In this document: positions 7,543-14,719 of the stretch, in pieces | How positions within the stretch are numbered: position 1 is the stretch's first letter | Layout of the letters: each line of letters opens with the position of its first letter | IMG/VR virus record: IMGVR_UViG_3300023115_000122 | Location: 1 to 21,499 of that record | Source of the DNA: a virus | Strand: one strand, 5' to 3' | Length of the DNA stretch: 21,499 nucleotides | Translations under genes and position numbers: made by a program | Notes under the pieces: generated by a model | What the model saw: the letters and a program-made list of their open reading frames with translations, nothing else | What the model was told of the DNA's origin: nothing | Databases searched by the model: none

Positions 7543-7606
7543 GGGTTTACAAACTCCTAAAAATATAGTATGTTGATTATATAAAGAGAATCGGAAAGGA
7601 ACTAAA
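7541..7606 (+). promoter_or_regulatory. Promoter/leader module B (GGGG-TTTACA class)
   Basis: TTAGGGG precedes TTTACA at 7546-7551, and TATGTT lies at 7569-7574 after 17 bases, the same -10 as module A. Predicted +1 is about 7581. The leader segment at 7579-7594 (ATATAAAGAGAATCGG) is identical to that at 17332-17347. An AAGGA site follows before ATG 7607. Confidence 0.75.
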
Positions 7607-8116
7607 ATGTCTAACGTTGCTACAAATCTTAAAAAAGTTGGAACTTATCTCGGATATTTTACAATTCAAAAACATACAACAAACGTAAATAATAACAAGC
7701 CTTCTCGTACTTATGAAAAGCTTGTATTTACAAAAGCCGATGGTATGGAAACTCGTGACTTTAAAGCCATGGGTGATATTGTATATGGTATGTATGTTAA
7801 CGGCGATCTTGTTAAGATTGGCAAAGCAGGTTCAACAAACGGTTGGGCTGGACGTATTAGTACCTATGGTGTTGATCCAAAAGGTGAAGCAACTAATCGT
7901 AAAATCATTACACATCTAAAAGAAGATTTTACATATGAAACTCGTGTAGAAGTATATGGCATTTCAGTTCCTCGTGTTCACTCAGAATATTTTTGCCCAG
8001 TAACACGTGAAACGGTTTCCATTGAACTTCCGCAAAACCATCAGGTAGAAACTCATTTAACTGCTGAAGCAGAAGCCGAGGGTGTTGATCTTATGTTCTG
8101 TACGCAAAAAGTTTAA
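7607..8116 (+). CDS. GIY-YIG-fold nuclease-like protein, putative
   Basis: A 169-residue protein. The segment DIVYGMYVNGDLVKIGKA at 57-74 has the spacing of GIY-YIG/T5orf172-type cores (Tyr, then a KIGK turn), followed by GRISTYG with R83. A candidate catalytic glutamate lies in QVETHL (E148). The family cuts DNA in restriction, repair and homing enzymes, and small phage members could attack host DNA. The call is by pattern; the canonical GIY triplet is modified. It is driven by promoter module B, and the next gene follows after four bases. Confidence 0.5.
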   Translation: MSNVATNLKKVGTYLGYFTIQKHTTNVNNNKPSRTYEKLVFTKADGMETRDFKAMGDIVYGMYVNGDLVKIGKAGSTNGWAGRISTYGVDPKGEATNRKIITHLKEDFTYETRVEVYGISVPRVHSEYFCPVTRETVSIELPQNHQVETHLTAEAEAEGVDLMFCTQKV

Positions 8117-8120
8117 TATA

Positions 8121-9302
8121 ATGAAAATATTCATAATTCCATATACATTCTATACTTATTTTTCTTTTAAAGAAAGAGTAAGTGGCGTTGATGAGAGTAT
8201 GTTGAAACAGATAGAAGTTTTAAGAGAAAGAGGTCATGACGTAAAAGCATATACTATTTTTGGTAATCTACATGAATATTTAAATGATGTTTATTATTAT
8301 GATGATAAAGTTCCTGAAATAGGAATAAAATCATATTTAAAAAGTACTAAAAATAGAAAAAAAATTGTAACAGATATTATAATTAAAATAAAAAAATTTA
8401 AACCTGATATAATTTTATCAAATGCATATTTTCAACGCGGTTTTTATAATGAATTACAAAAAATAAATATACCTATAATTTATATGTGTCACGCTGCACC
8501 CGGATTTTTATCAGATCTTATGTCTGCAAATAAATTATCAAGTTTCAGTGAAAGACATTCTATTTGCGCAATGTCGGAATATCATGCAAAAACTATAAAA
8601 CAATTTTATGGCAGAAAAAGAAAAAACTGGGACTTTGAAGGTAAAATAAGTGCAGACTCAATAGTATTTTCTTCATATAGTAATAAAGAAAATGTATTGG
8701 GTTCTGACGGTATTGTTAGACATGTCTCTGCTGCAAATAAAGATAAACAGACTTTTTTGATACATGACTTTTTAAGCAAAACAGATTTTAAAACCGAAGT
8801 ATATACTACTTTAAATCATATGACTAAAGATAATGAAAAATTAAATTCTTATGTTGAAAAAGCATTTAAAAATTTTAATACTTCAGATAGATTAATCAAT
8901 CTTGATATTGAACATAAAATCATTATGGAAAATATAGCAAAATCGGCGTGTTGTTTTGTAGGATTAGCATATTATGATAGTTTTACAATTACCTCACTTG
9001 AAGCGCTTTCTCGTGGTATACCAATTATTGTAAAAGGGATAAAAAACTCACATCCTGCAAAAGAAATGGTAGAACCAGAATATCAAAAATATGTTCATAT
9101 ATACGAAAATAAAAAAGATTTTATTGATAAGGTAAAAGAGTTTTCAAATGTTACAATAGAAGAAAGACATCAAATTGCCAATTCTTGTTATAAAATTACT
9201 TCAAAAAATATGTATGGAAATAAATTAGAAAAGGCATTAAATAGTGCCGTACTTAAATTTAATAATAAAAATAGTTTACACTTAGAAAATTTTATGATAT
9301 AA
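8121..9302 (+). CDS. GT-B glycosyltransferase (GT4-like)
   Basis: A 393-residue two-domain glycosyltransferase. The N-terminal Rossmann-type half begins MKIFIIPY, with SGVDESMLKQIEVLRERGHDV at 21-41 typical of acceptor domains. The C-terminal donor domain carries GLAYYDSFTITSLEALSRG near 281-299, the E-containing signature of GT4 enzymes, followed by IPIIVKG. It would move a sugar from an activated nucleotide donor. The epimerase and UDP-glucose dehydrogenase downstream suggest a uronic-acid donor. The acceptor could be DNA (T4 AGT is a GT-B enzyme of similar length), virion or host glycan. Start ATG 8121 is chosen over 8082, which lies inside the preceding gene. The gene looks even richer in A and T than its neighbours, hinting at separate acquisition. 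Confidence 0.85.
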   Translation: MKIFIIPYTFYTYFSFKERVSGVDESMLKQIEVLRERGHDVKAYTIFGNLHEYLNDVYYYDDKVPEIGIKSYLKSTKNRKKIVTDIIIKIKKFKPDIILSNAYFQRGFYNELQKINIPIIYMCHAAPGFLSDLMSANKLSSFSERHSICAMSEYHAKTIKQFYGRKRKNWDFEGKISADSIVFSSYSNKENVLGSDGIVRHVSAANKDKQTFLIHDFLSKTDFKTEVYTTLNHMTKDNEKLNSYVEKAFKNFNTSDRLINLDIEHKIIMENIAKSACCFVGLAYYDSFTITSLEALSRGIPIIVKGIKNSHPAKEMVEPEYQKYVHIYENKKDFIDKVKEFSNVTIEERHQIANSCYKITSKNMYGNKLEKALNSAVLKFNNKNSLHLENFMI

Positions 9303-9303
9303 T
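9275..9303 (+). promoter_or_regulatory. Sigma70-like promoter for the epimerase gene
   Basis: TTTACA at 9275-9280 and TATAAT at 9298-9303 are separated by 17 bases, overlapping the end of the glycosyltransferase gene. Predicted +1 is about 9310. The 19 bases from 9298 to 9316 are identical to 10327-10345 in the next promoter. Confidence 0.75.
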
Positions 9304-9325
9304 ATAAGTGTAGAAGGAGAAAAAT

Positions 9326-10282
9326 ATGTCACATATTACAGTAACTGGCGGCGCTGGTTTTATCGGTTATCATCTTATTCAAAAATTAGTAGACGAAGGT
9401 CATACGGTTTCGGCATTTGATAACTTTAATGATTATTATGATGTTTCTTTAAAAGAAGATAGAGCAAATAATTTAAAAAATCTTGGTGTTGAAGTAACAC
9501 GTCTTGATCTAAAAGAAAAAGCACATTTAAAATTTTTTCTTGCTTCTACAAAACCTGATGTTGTTATTCACTTAGCTGCATACGCAGGTGTTCGTCATTC
9601 ATTAGAAAATCCTCAAAAATATATTGATAATAATATCACTGGATCACAAAATTTAATAGAAGCTTGTATAGAAAATAATATTGAAAATGTGGTATATGCA
9701 TCTACATCATGTACCATGGCTGGAAATCCATTACCATGGAATGAAGATGAAAAAACTGGTTATCAACTAAACCCATACGGTTTTACTAAATCCACCAACG
9801 AATGCCAATTTATTTCAAGTAAAATTCCTAAAACCACCGGTCTTCGTTTCTTTACTGTTTATGGTCCTTGGGGCAGACCTGATATGGCTTTATTTGATTT
9901 TACAAAAAATATTATTGCTGGCAATGAAATTGAATTATTTAATTATGGTGATATGATTCGTGACTTCACTTATATAGATGACATTGTAAGTGGTATTATT
10001 ATTGTTGTTAATCAAACATTATCTGAAAATAATGAATTTAATGAAATATATAATATCGGTTATGGTGAACAAGTAAAATTGGTTGACTTTGTTGATAATA
10101 TTGAAAAACAATTAGATCGTAAAGCTAAACGTAAACTTGTACCAAAACATCCGGCAGATACTCAAGCAACTTGGTCTGATACAACTAAACTACAAAAACT
10201 CGGATATAAACCTACTACACCAATTGAAGTTGGTGTAGAAAAATTTGTTTCCTGGTATAAACTATATTATGGAGTAAACTAA
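9326..10282 (+). CDS. NAD-dependent sugar epimerase, UDP-glucuronate 4-epimerase-like
   Basis: A 318-residue extended short-chain dehydrogenase. The NAD site is GGAGFIG at 8-14; catalytic residues are Y151 and K155 (YGFTK) with S126-T127-S128. DNFNDYYDVSLK, AAYAGVRHSLENP near 85-96, VYGPWGRPDM near 178-187 and NYGDMIRDFTYIDD near 206-219 match UDP-glucuronate 4-epimerases, which convert UDP-GlcA to UDP-GalA. UDP-glucose 4-epimerase is the less likely alternative. Together with the dehydrogenase at 10415 it gives UDP-Glc to UDP-GlcA to UDP-GalA. An AGAAGGAG ribosome site at 9312-9319 sits before ATG 9326, behind a dedicated promoter. Confidence 0.93.
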   Translation: MSHITVTGGAGFIGYHLIQKLVDEGHTVSAFDNFNDYYDVSLKEDRANNLKNLGVEVTRLDLKEKAHLKFFLASTKPDVVIHLAAYAGVRHSLENPQKYIDNNITGSQNLIEACIENNIENVVYASTSCTMAGNPLPWNEDEKTGYQLNPYGFTKSTNECQFISSKIPKTTGLRFFTVYGPWGRPDMALFDFTKNIIAGNEIELFNYGDMIRDFTYIDDIVSGIIIVVNQTLSENNEFNEIYNIGYGEQVKLVDFVDNIEKQLDRKAKRKLVPKHPADTQATWSDTTKLQKLGYKPTTPIEVGVEKFVSWYKLYYGVN

Positions 10283-10284
10283 TA

Positions 10285-10425
10285 ATGGATAGCGTAGAAA
10301 AACTTTACAAAAATGTTGCACTATATTATAATATAAGTGTAGAAGAATTATTGGATCGACTCACTAAAAACGGAGAACCTCTAATTCATAATTATTATAA
10401 GGAAGTGTATCCAAATGGGTTCTAA
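10285..10425 (+). CDS. Mini-protein between the epimerase and dehydrogenase genes
   Basis: A 46-codon frame starting two bases after the epimerase stop and overlapping the next ATG (ATGGGTTCTAA). The product MDSVEKLYKNVALYYNISVEELLDRL... is helical and acidic, with a possible helix-turn pattern, ending in NYYKEVYPNGF. Its first half also contains a perfect promoter (10304-10332), so the frame might be partly fortuitous. The tight junctions on both sides argue that it is translated. No family recognised. Confidence 0.5.
   Translation: MDSVEKLYKNVALYYNISVEELLDRLTKNGEPLIHNYYKEVYPNGF
10304..10332 (+). promoter_or_regulatory. Sigma70-like promoter upstream of the UDP-glucose dehydrogenase
   Basis: TTTACA at 10304-10309 and TATAAT at 10327-10332 are separated by 17 bases and lie inside the mini-gene at 10285-10425. 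Predicted +1 is about 10339. Its -10 region and start site, 10327-10345, are identical to the epimerase promoter, suggesting duplication. Confidence 0.65.
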
Positions 10426-11254
10426 ACTAAGAATTGCTATTGTCGGTCATGGTTTTGTAGGAAAAGCCATTGATCATGGGTTTAATGACTATAACTGCGA
10501 TAAAATAATTATTGATCCAAAATATGGAAATAGTATTGATAATATTAAATCACTAGTAACAGATGTAGCTTTTGTTGCTGTTCCTACACCTATGGGAAAG
10601 AATGGAGAAATTGATTCATCTATTGTTGTTGAAACAGTAAAGAAACTTAAACAAAGAAGAACTGGTATTATTGTAATCAAATCTACAGTAACTCCTGATA
10701 TTATTAAGAGTCTTACTAATGGTTCTGGTTCAAGTACAAGAGTAGTTTACAATCCAGAATTTTTAACAGAGATAAATGCTAATTCTGATTTTATAAATCC
10801 TGATATGCATGTATTTGGAGGTCACAAAGAAACCACTCAAAGATTGGAAGAAATATATAGAGAGTATAGTTTATGTAAACCATGTCCAGTTTTTCATATG
10901 TCCGCTACGGAAGCAAGCTTTGTAAAATATGGACTTAATTGTTTTCTTGCTACAAAAGTTTTATGGTTTAATCAGTTCTATGATGTAATAGAAAAGTTTG
11001 GTGGTAATTTCGGTCACATTGTAAATGCTATTGGAACAGATCCTAGAATAGGAACATCCCACACCAGAGCACCAGGGTTTGATGGCAAAAGAGGGTTTGG
11101 AGGAGCTTGTTTCCCAAAAGATACAGCAGCATTTAATAATTTTTCAAATAAAGAATTTACGGTATTAAATGAAGCAATTAAAGCAAACAATGAATATAGA
11201 AAAGAATACGAAAAAGATTCAAGAGAATTGGAACAAAACGTAAGCTATGCTTGA
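10415..11254 (+). CDS. UDP-glucose 6-dehydrogenase-like protein, short form
   Basis: A 279-residue member of the UDP-glucose/GDP-mannose dehydrogenase family. NAD-binding GHGFVG is at 11-16, VPTPMGKNGEID near 56-67, a central helix KYGLNCFLATKV near 171-182, and the catalytic cysteine C232 in GFGGACFPKD at 227-236. Typical enzymes have 390-450 residues with a C-terminal UDP-binding domain; here that domain is essentially missing after about residue 265. It may be a phage-minimised enzyme or have altered specificity. The expected reaction is UDP-glucose to UDP-glucuronate with two NAD+, supplying the adjacent epimerase. Start ATG 10415 follows AAGGAAG at 10400-10406. Confidence 0.88.
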   Translation: MGSKLRIAIVGHGFVGKAIDHGFNDYNCDKIIIDPKYGNSIDNIKSLVTDVAFVAVPTPMGKNGEIDSSIVVETVKKLKQRRTGIIVIKSTVTPDIIKSLTNGSGSSTRVVYNPEFLTEINANSDFINPDMHVFGGHKETTQRLEEIYREYSLCKPCPVFHMSATEASFVKYGLNCFLATKVLWFNQFYDVIEKFGGNFGHIVNAIGTDPRIGTSHTRAPGFDGKRGFGGACFPKDTAAFNNFSNKEFTVLNEAIKANNEYRKEYEKDSRELEQNVSYA

Positions 11255-11396
11255 ATTATTAATATATGCTATTGGTATATATCTGCTAATGATTATATTA
11301 CAATTTTTATTTAAACCTATAATTACAATAGCAATTATTTTTATCATACTATTTTATTTACAAAAATATGATATTTTTACTATCTATCTGTTGTAA
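11247..11396 (+). CDS. Two-helix small membrane protein
   Basis: A 49-codon frame whose ATG lies inside the end of the dehydrogenase gene (8-base overlap). Almost the whole product is hydrophobic: MLELLIYAIGIYLLMIILQFLF, then KPIITIAIIFIILFYLQ, consistent with two transmembrane helices separated by a short basic-proline turn. It could act at the inner membrane, for instance as an accessory lysis or exclusion factor, but no family is recognised. Strong hydrophobic bias in AT-rich DNA can arise by chance, so confidence is moderate. Confidence 0.5.
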   Translation: MLELLIYAIGIYLLMIILQFLFKPIITIAIIFIILFYLQKYDIFTIYLL

Positions 11397-11403
11397 TTTA
11401 GTT

Positions 11404-11420
11404 TATAATATATAAATTAA
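11404..11420 (+). promoter_or_regulatory. Possible -10/late-like box before uvsX
   Basis: TATAAT at 11404-11409 is followed by TATAAATT at 11411-11418, seven of eight matches to the T4 late box. No good -35 box lies at the right distance. It is the only non-coding AT-rich box before the strong AAGGAG site of uvsX, so it may hold a weak or activator-dependent promoter. Confidence 0.3.
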
Positions 11421-11441
11421 TACTATACAAAGGAGTATTGT

Positions 11442-12488
11442 ATGTCAATTATGGACAAACTCAAAAAGAACTCAAAGCTATCCCACACTTCAGTTCTTTC
11501 TGAGTCTAAATTTTTTACCGAAAAAGATATGGTTCCAACAGAAGTCCCTATGATTAATGTTGCATTATCTGGTTCAGTAGATGGTGGGTTAGCACCAGGT
11601 CTTACAGTTCTTGCAGGACCTTCAAAACACTTTAAGACATCATTTGCATTACTTATGGCTGCAGCTTATATGAAACATTATTCAGATGCAGTTATGCTAT
11701 TTTATGATTCAGAATTTGGTTCACCTCAAACTTATTTTCAACAATTTGGAATTGATACATCTCGCGTATTACACACGCCTATTACAAATGTTGAAGAATT
11801 AAAGTTCGATATTATTGGTCAACTTGAAGAACTTGATCGTGATGATAAAGTTGTTGTAGTTATTGATTCAATTGGAAACTTAGCATCTAAGAAAGAAATG
11901 GAAGATGCACTGAATGAAAAATCAGTTGCTGATATGTCAAGAGCAAAAGCACTTAAGGGTCTTTTCCGTATGACAACACCATATCTTGCCATGAAGAATA
12001 TTCCGCTTCTTGCTGTTAACCATACTTATAAAGAAATTGGTCTGTTTCCGCGTGATATTGTTGGTGGTGGTACAGGTATTTACTACTCAGCAGATAATAT
12101 CTGGATTCTCGGTAGGCAACAAGATAAGAAAGGTACAGAAATTCAAGGTTATCACTTTGTAATCAATGTGGAGAAATCACGATATGTTAAAGAAAAGTCT
12201 AAAATTCCTATCACTGTTAGTTGGGACGGTGGTGTACGTAATTTTTCTGGTTTACTCGATTGTGCTCTTGCCGGTGGTTATGTTACTAAACCTTCTAACG
12301 GTTGGTACGCTGCAGTTGATAGAGAAACTGGAGAAATCGGCGCCAAAGTCAGACATGAACAAACCTTAGAAAAAAAGTTTTGGGATCCTATTTTTGCGGA
12401 AACAGATTTCAAAGATTTTTTAAAGAAACAATATTCTATTGGTCATCAATCTTTGGTTGAGATGGATGATATTGTGGCAGAAGAATAA
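11442..12488 (+). CDS. uvsX: UvsX, RecA-like recombinase
   Basis: A 348-residue T4 UvsX-type strand-exchange protein. Walker A is GPSKHFKTS at 59-67 (T4 has GPSKSFKSN), a catalytic glutamate lies in DSEFG (E91), and Walker B is VVVVID at 137-142. NHTYKEIG near 193-200 and VGGGTGIYYSADNIW near 206-220 cover the loop-2/core region. It coats single-stranded DNA and drives recombination-dependent replication and repair. Start ATG 11442 lies six bases after AAGGAG; ATG 11451 is possible. The C-terminal EEMDD-like acidic tail fits the family. Its stop overlaps the next ATG (TAATG). Confidence 0.97.
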   Translation: MSIMDKLKKNSKLSHTSVLSESKFFTEKDMVPTEVPMINVALSGSVDGGLAPGLTVLAGPSKHFKTSFALLMAAAYMKHYSDAVMLFYDSEFGSPQTYFQQFGIDTSRVLHTPITNVEELKFDIIGQLEELDRDDKVVVVIDSIGNLASKKEMEDALNEKSVADMSRAKALKGLFRMTTPYLAMKNIPLLAVNHTYKEIGLFPRDIVGGGTGIYYSADNIWILGRQQDKKGTEIQGYHFVINVEKSRYVKEKSKIPITVSWDGGVRNFSGLLDCALAGGYVTKPSNGWYAAVDRETGEIGAKVRHEQTLEKKFWDPIFAETDFKDFLKKQYSIGHQSLVEMDDIVAEE

Positions 12489-12799
12489 TGAAATATATAG
12501 AAAATAAAGATTATGAATTAATACCAGACGAAAATGGTGATGATGTATGGAATGTTAGAATACTTGAAGGTGAATTTAATGAAGTTGTAGTTAGATTTGG
12601 TTCTATTAGAATTGATGGTAAAAATGTAGATAATGAAGAAGATGTTAAACTATCCTTTGATTTTGATGTAATTACAACACCAGACGAAAATCTAACTCCA
12701 GAAAATATTGATTTACAATTGTTTGCTGGTGATATATTATTAAGCATAATAGAATCTTCTATAGAAAATAAAGAAGAAGTACATTTTAAAGAGGTATAA
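12488..12799 (+). CDS. Acidic conserved-type phage protein after uvsX
   Basis: A 103-residue acidic protein, overlapping uvsX by one base. MKYIENKDYELIPDENGDDVWNVRILEGEF is followed by EVVVRFGSIRIDG and a helical LQLFAGDILLSIIE segment. Its position between uvsX and the gp41-type helicase and its pattern are familiar from marine T4-like phages, where such proteins remain unnamed. No catalytic motif is visible; a structural or replication-accessory role is possible. Confidence 0.75.
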   Translation: MKYIENKDYELIPDENGDDVWNVRILEGEFNEVVVRFGSIRIDGKNVDNEEDVKLSFDFDVITTPDENLTPENIDLQLFAGDILLSIIESSIENKEEVHFKEV

Positions 12800-12803
12800 A
12801 AAT

Positions 12804-14180
12804 TTGAATACAAATATAGAACAAGTCGTTCTTAAAAATATCCTTACTAATGAAAAATACATGAGAAAGGTTCTTCCTTTCATTAAACCAGATTACTTTG
12901 AAGGCGTTTATAAAATGCTATTTAAACAAGCAGGAATGTTTGTTGCAAAGTATAATAAACTTCCTACAGCAGAAGCATTTAAAATAGAAATCGATCAATC
13001 AGATAATTTTAATGATGAACAATATAGACATGCTATTGAAATTATACCTAGTCTATTTGAAATGGAAAAATCCGACGAGACTTGGTTAAATGATACTACA
13101 GAAAAATGGTGTCAAGATCGTGCTTTATATAATGCTGTTATGGAATCAATCTCCATTATAGATGGAAAACATCAGAGTCTTACAAAAAATGCTTTACCGG
13201 ATATTCTCACGAAAGCGCTCGGAGTCTCATTCGACGCCAACATCGGTCACGACTATATTGAAAACTTTGAAGAACGATTCGAGTTCTACCACCGTGACGA
13301 GGAAAGATTACCTTTTGATCTTGACTACTTTAACAAAATTACAAAAGGAGGTATTCCAAACAAAAGTCTTAATGTCTGTCTTGCTGGTACTGGCGTTGGT
13401 AAATCTTTATTTATGTGCCACTGTGCTGCTGCTAATCTAAATCGGGGTAATAATGTTTTATATCTTACTATGGAAATGGCAGAAGAAAGAATAGCAGAAA
13501 GAATAGATGCTAATTTACTTGATATACCTATTGATCAGTTAGAACATCTTAGTAAAGAAATGTTTGCTGAAAGAGTAAGAGGGCTTTCATCTAAAACTAA
13601 TGGTAAGTTAATCATAAAAGAATATCCAACCGGATCTGCTCATTCTGGTCATTTTCGTGCCCTTTTAAACGAATTAAAACTAAAGAAATCGTTCGAGCCT
13701 GATATTATATACATTGATTATCTTAATATTTGTGCATCAAGTAGAATGAAAGGAATGGGAGGTGCCATTAATTCATACAACTACATTAAGGCAATTGCTG
13801 AAGAATTACGAGGTCTTGCGGTGGAGTTTGACTTACCGATCGTTACTGCAACGCAGACGACTAGGTCTGGTTATAGTAACTCGGATATTGGGCTTGAAGA
13901 TACGTCCGAGTCTTTTGGATTACCCGCAACCGCGGACCTCATGTTCGCTCTTATCTCGACAGAAGAACTTGAAGGAATGGGACAGCTTGCGGTAAAACAA
14001 TTAAAGAATAGATATAACGATCCAACATATAAGAAAAGGTTTGTAATCGGGGTTGATAGATCAAAGATGAGACTATTTGATGTTCACGAAGGAGAACAAA
14101 CTCTAATAGATGATACTCCAGTATTTGATAAAACAAAAACTGGTATAAATGTAAAGAAATTTGAAGATTTTAAATTATAG
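12804..14180 (+). CDS. 41: DnaB-type replicative helicase, T4 gp41
   Basis: A 458-residue hexameric helicase of the gp41/DnaB family. The N-terminal helical domain is about 1-130. RecA-type motor motifs are Walker A AGTGVGKS at 194-201, TMEMAEERIAERI with E224 in the catalytic-glutamate position, Walker B IIYIDYL at 301-307, and a DLPIVTATQTTRSG motif H3 near 340-355. It unwinds DNA 5'-3' ahead of the polymerase. Translation starts at TTG 12804, four bases after the upstream stop, with a weak GAGG. T4 gp41 is 475 residues, so this is full length. Two other replication-linked genes here (polymerase, thyX) also use TTG. Confidence 0.96.
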   Translation: MNTNIEQVVLKNILTNEKYMRKVLPFIKPDYFEGVYKMLFKQAGMFVAKYNKLPTAEAFKIEIDQSDNFNDEQYRHAIEIIPSLFEMEKSDETWLNDTTEKWCQDRALYNAVMESISIIDGKHQSLTKNALPDILTKALGVSFDANIGHDYIENFEERFEFYHRDEERLPFDLDYFNKITKGGIPNKSLNVCLAGTGVGKSLFMCHCAAANLNRGNNVLYLTMEMAEERIAERIDANLLDIPIDQLEHLSKEMFAERVRGLSSKTNGKLIIKEYPTGSAHSGHFRALLNELKLKKSFEPDIIYIDYLNICASSRMKGMGGAINSYNYIKAIAEELRGLAVEFDLPIVTATQTTRSGYSNSDIGLEDTSESFGLPATADLMFALISTEELEGMGQLAVKQLKNRYNDPTYKKRFVIGVDRSKMRLFDVHEGEQTLIDDTPVFDKTKTGINVKKFEDFKL

Positions 14181-14189
14181 GAGTTAAAT

Positions 14190-14474
14190 ATGGCTAAAGG
14201 CAAAGGTGGTAAATCAAGCGGAAATATCTCTCAAGGTATTCATTCTAATATTTCTCAGAATACAAAAAGACTTATGAAACAGGGATATAAATCTTCTATT
14301 CATAGAGTTTTAAATCAACAGAAAGCTTTACTTCAAGGTAAAGATATTGTTGTAACTATTCCTAATCCGAATACCAATGAAACTAATAAACCTTTTATTC
14401 GGCAAAAAGTATCCGGTAAAAATTATTTAAATGCTCTTAAGAATCGTACATATGTAATGAAAGAAGTACAATGA
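14190..14474 (+). CDS. Basic small phage protein, function unknown
   Basis: A 94-residue, strongly basic protein beginning MAKGKGGKSSGNISQGIHSNIS, preceded by ATAGGAG at 14178-14184. The Gly/Ser/Lys-rich start is flexible, followed by helix KSSIHRVLNQQKALLQG and a strand DIVVTIPNPNTNETNKPF. The net charge suggests nucleic-acid contact. It sits directly behind the helicase gene and overlaps the next ATG (ATGA), so it belongs to the replication operon. No family name can be given. Confidence 0.75.
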   Translation: MAKGKGGKSSGNISQGIHSNISQNTKRLMKQGYKSSIHRVLNQQKALLQGKDIVVTIPNPNTNETNKPFIRQKVSGKNYLNALKNRTYVMKEVQ

Positions 14475-14719
14475 ACTGGGAAGATTTTGAAGAAAAGGCC
14501 TTTTCGGAAGTTTTTAATCACTATATTAATTTAACAAATGATTTAGTTGAAGAAGATCAAGATCCCTTACTGATTGCAGCTATACTTGTCACTACGGGTC
14601 TTAGCATGTATAGAACATTGTTAAATGAATACGATTATGATAAAATGGTAGAACAGATTAGTCTTTTTAAAGATGATATTACTAGTTTTGAACAAGCAAA
14701 GAAAGGCCAGTTACATTGA
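14471..14719 (+). CDS. Small acidic phage protein upstream of thyX
   Basis: An 82-residue protein, MNWEDFEEKAFSEVFNHY..., largely helical, with one hydrophobic segment DPLLIAAILVTTGLSMYRTLL near 32-52 that could be a buried helix rather than a membrane span. It overlaps the preceding gene as ATGA and the thyX TTG start as TTGA, so it is translationally coupled on both sides. No domain is recognised. Confidence 0.75.
   Translation: MNWEDFEEKAFSEVFNHYINLTNDLVEEDQDPLLIAAILVTTGLSMYRTLLNEYDYDKMVEQISLFKDDITSFEQAKKGQLH

Noticed and set aside
11376-11404. TTTACT-TAGTTT promoter for uvsX
   Set aside because: The spacing is right but the -10 is poor, and the boxes are in the end of a coding frame; kept only as a weak TATAAT note.
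12511-12813. 100-codon minus-strand frame
   Set aside because: It runs opposite the acidic gene after uvsX, has a Ser-rich product with no recognisable pattern, and would be the only minus-strand gene.
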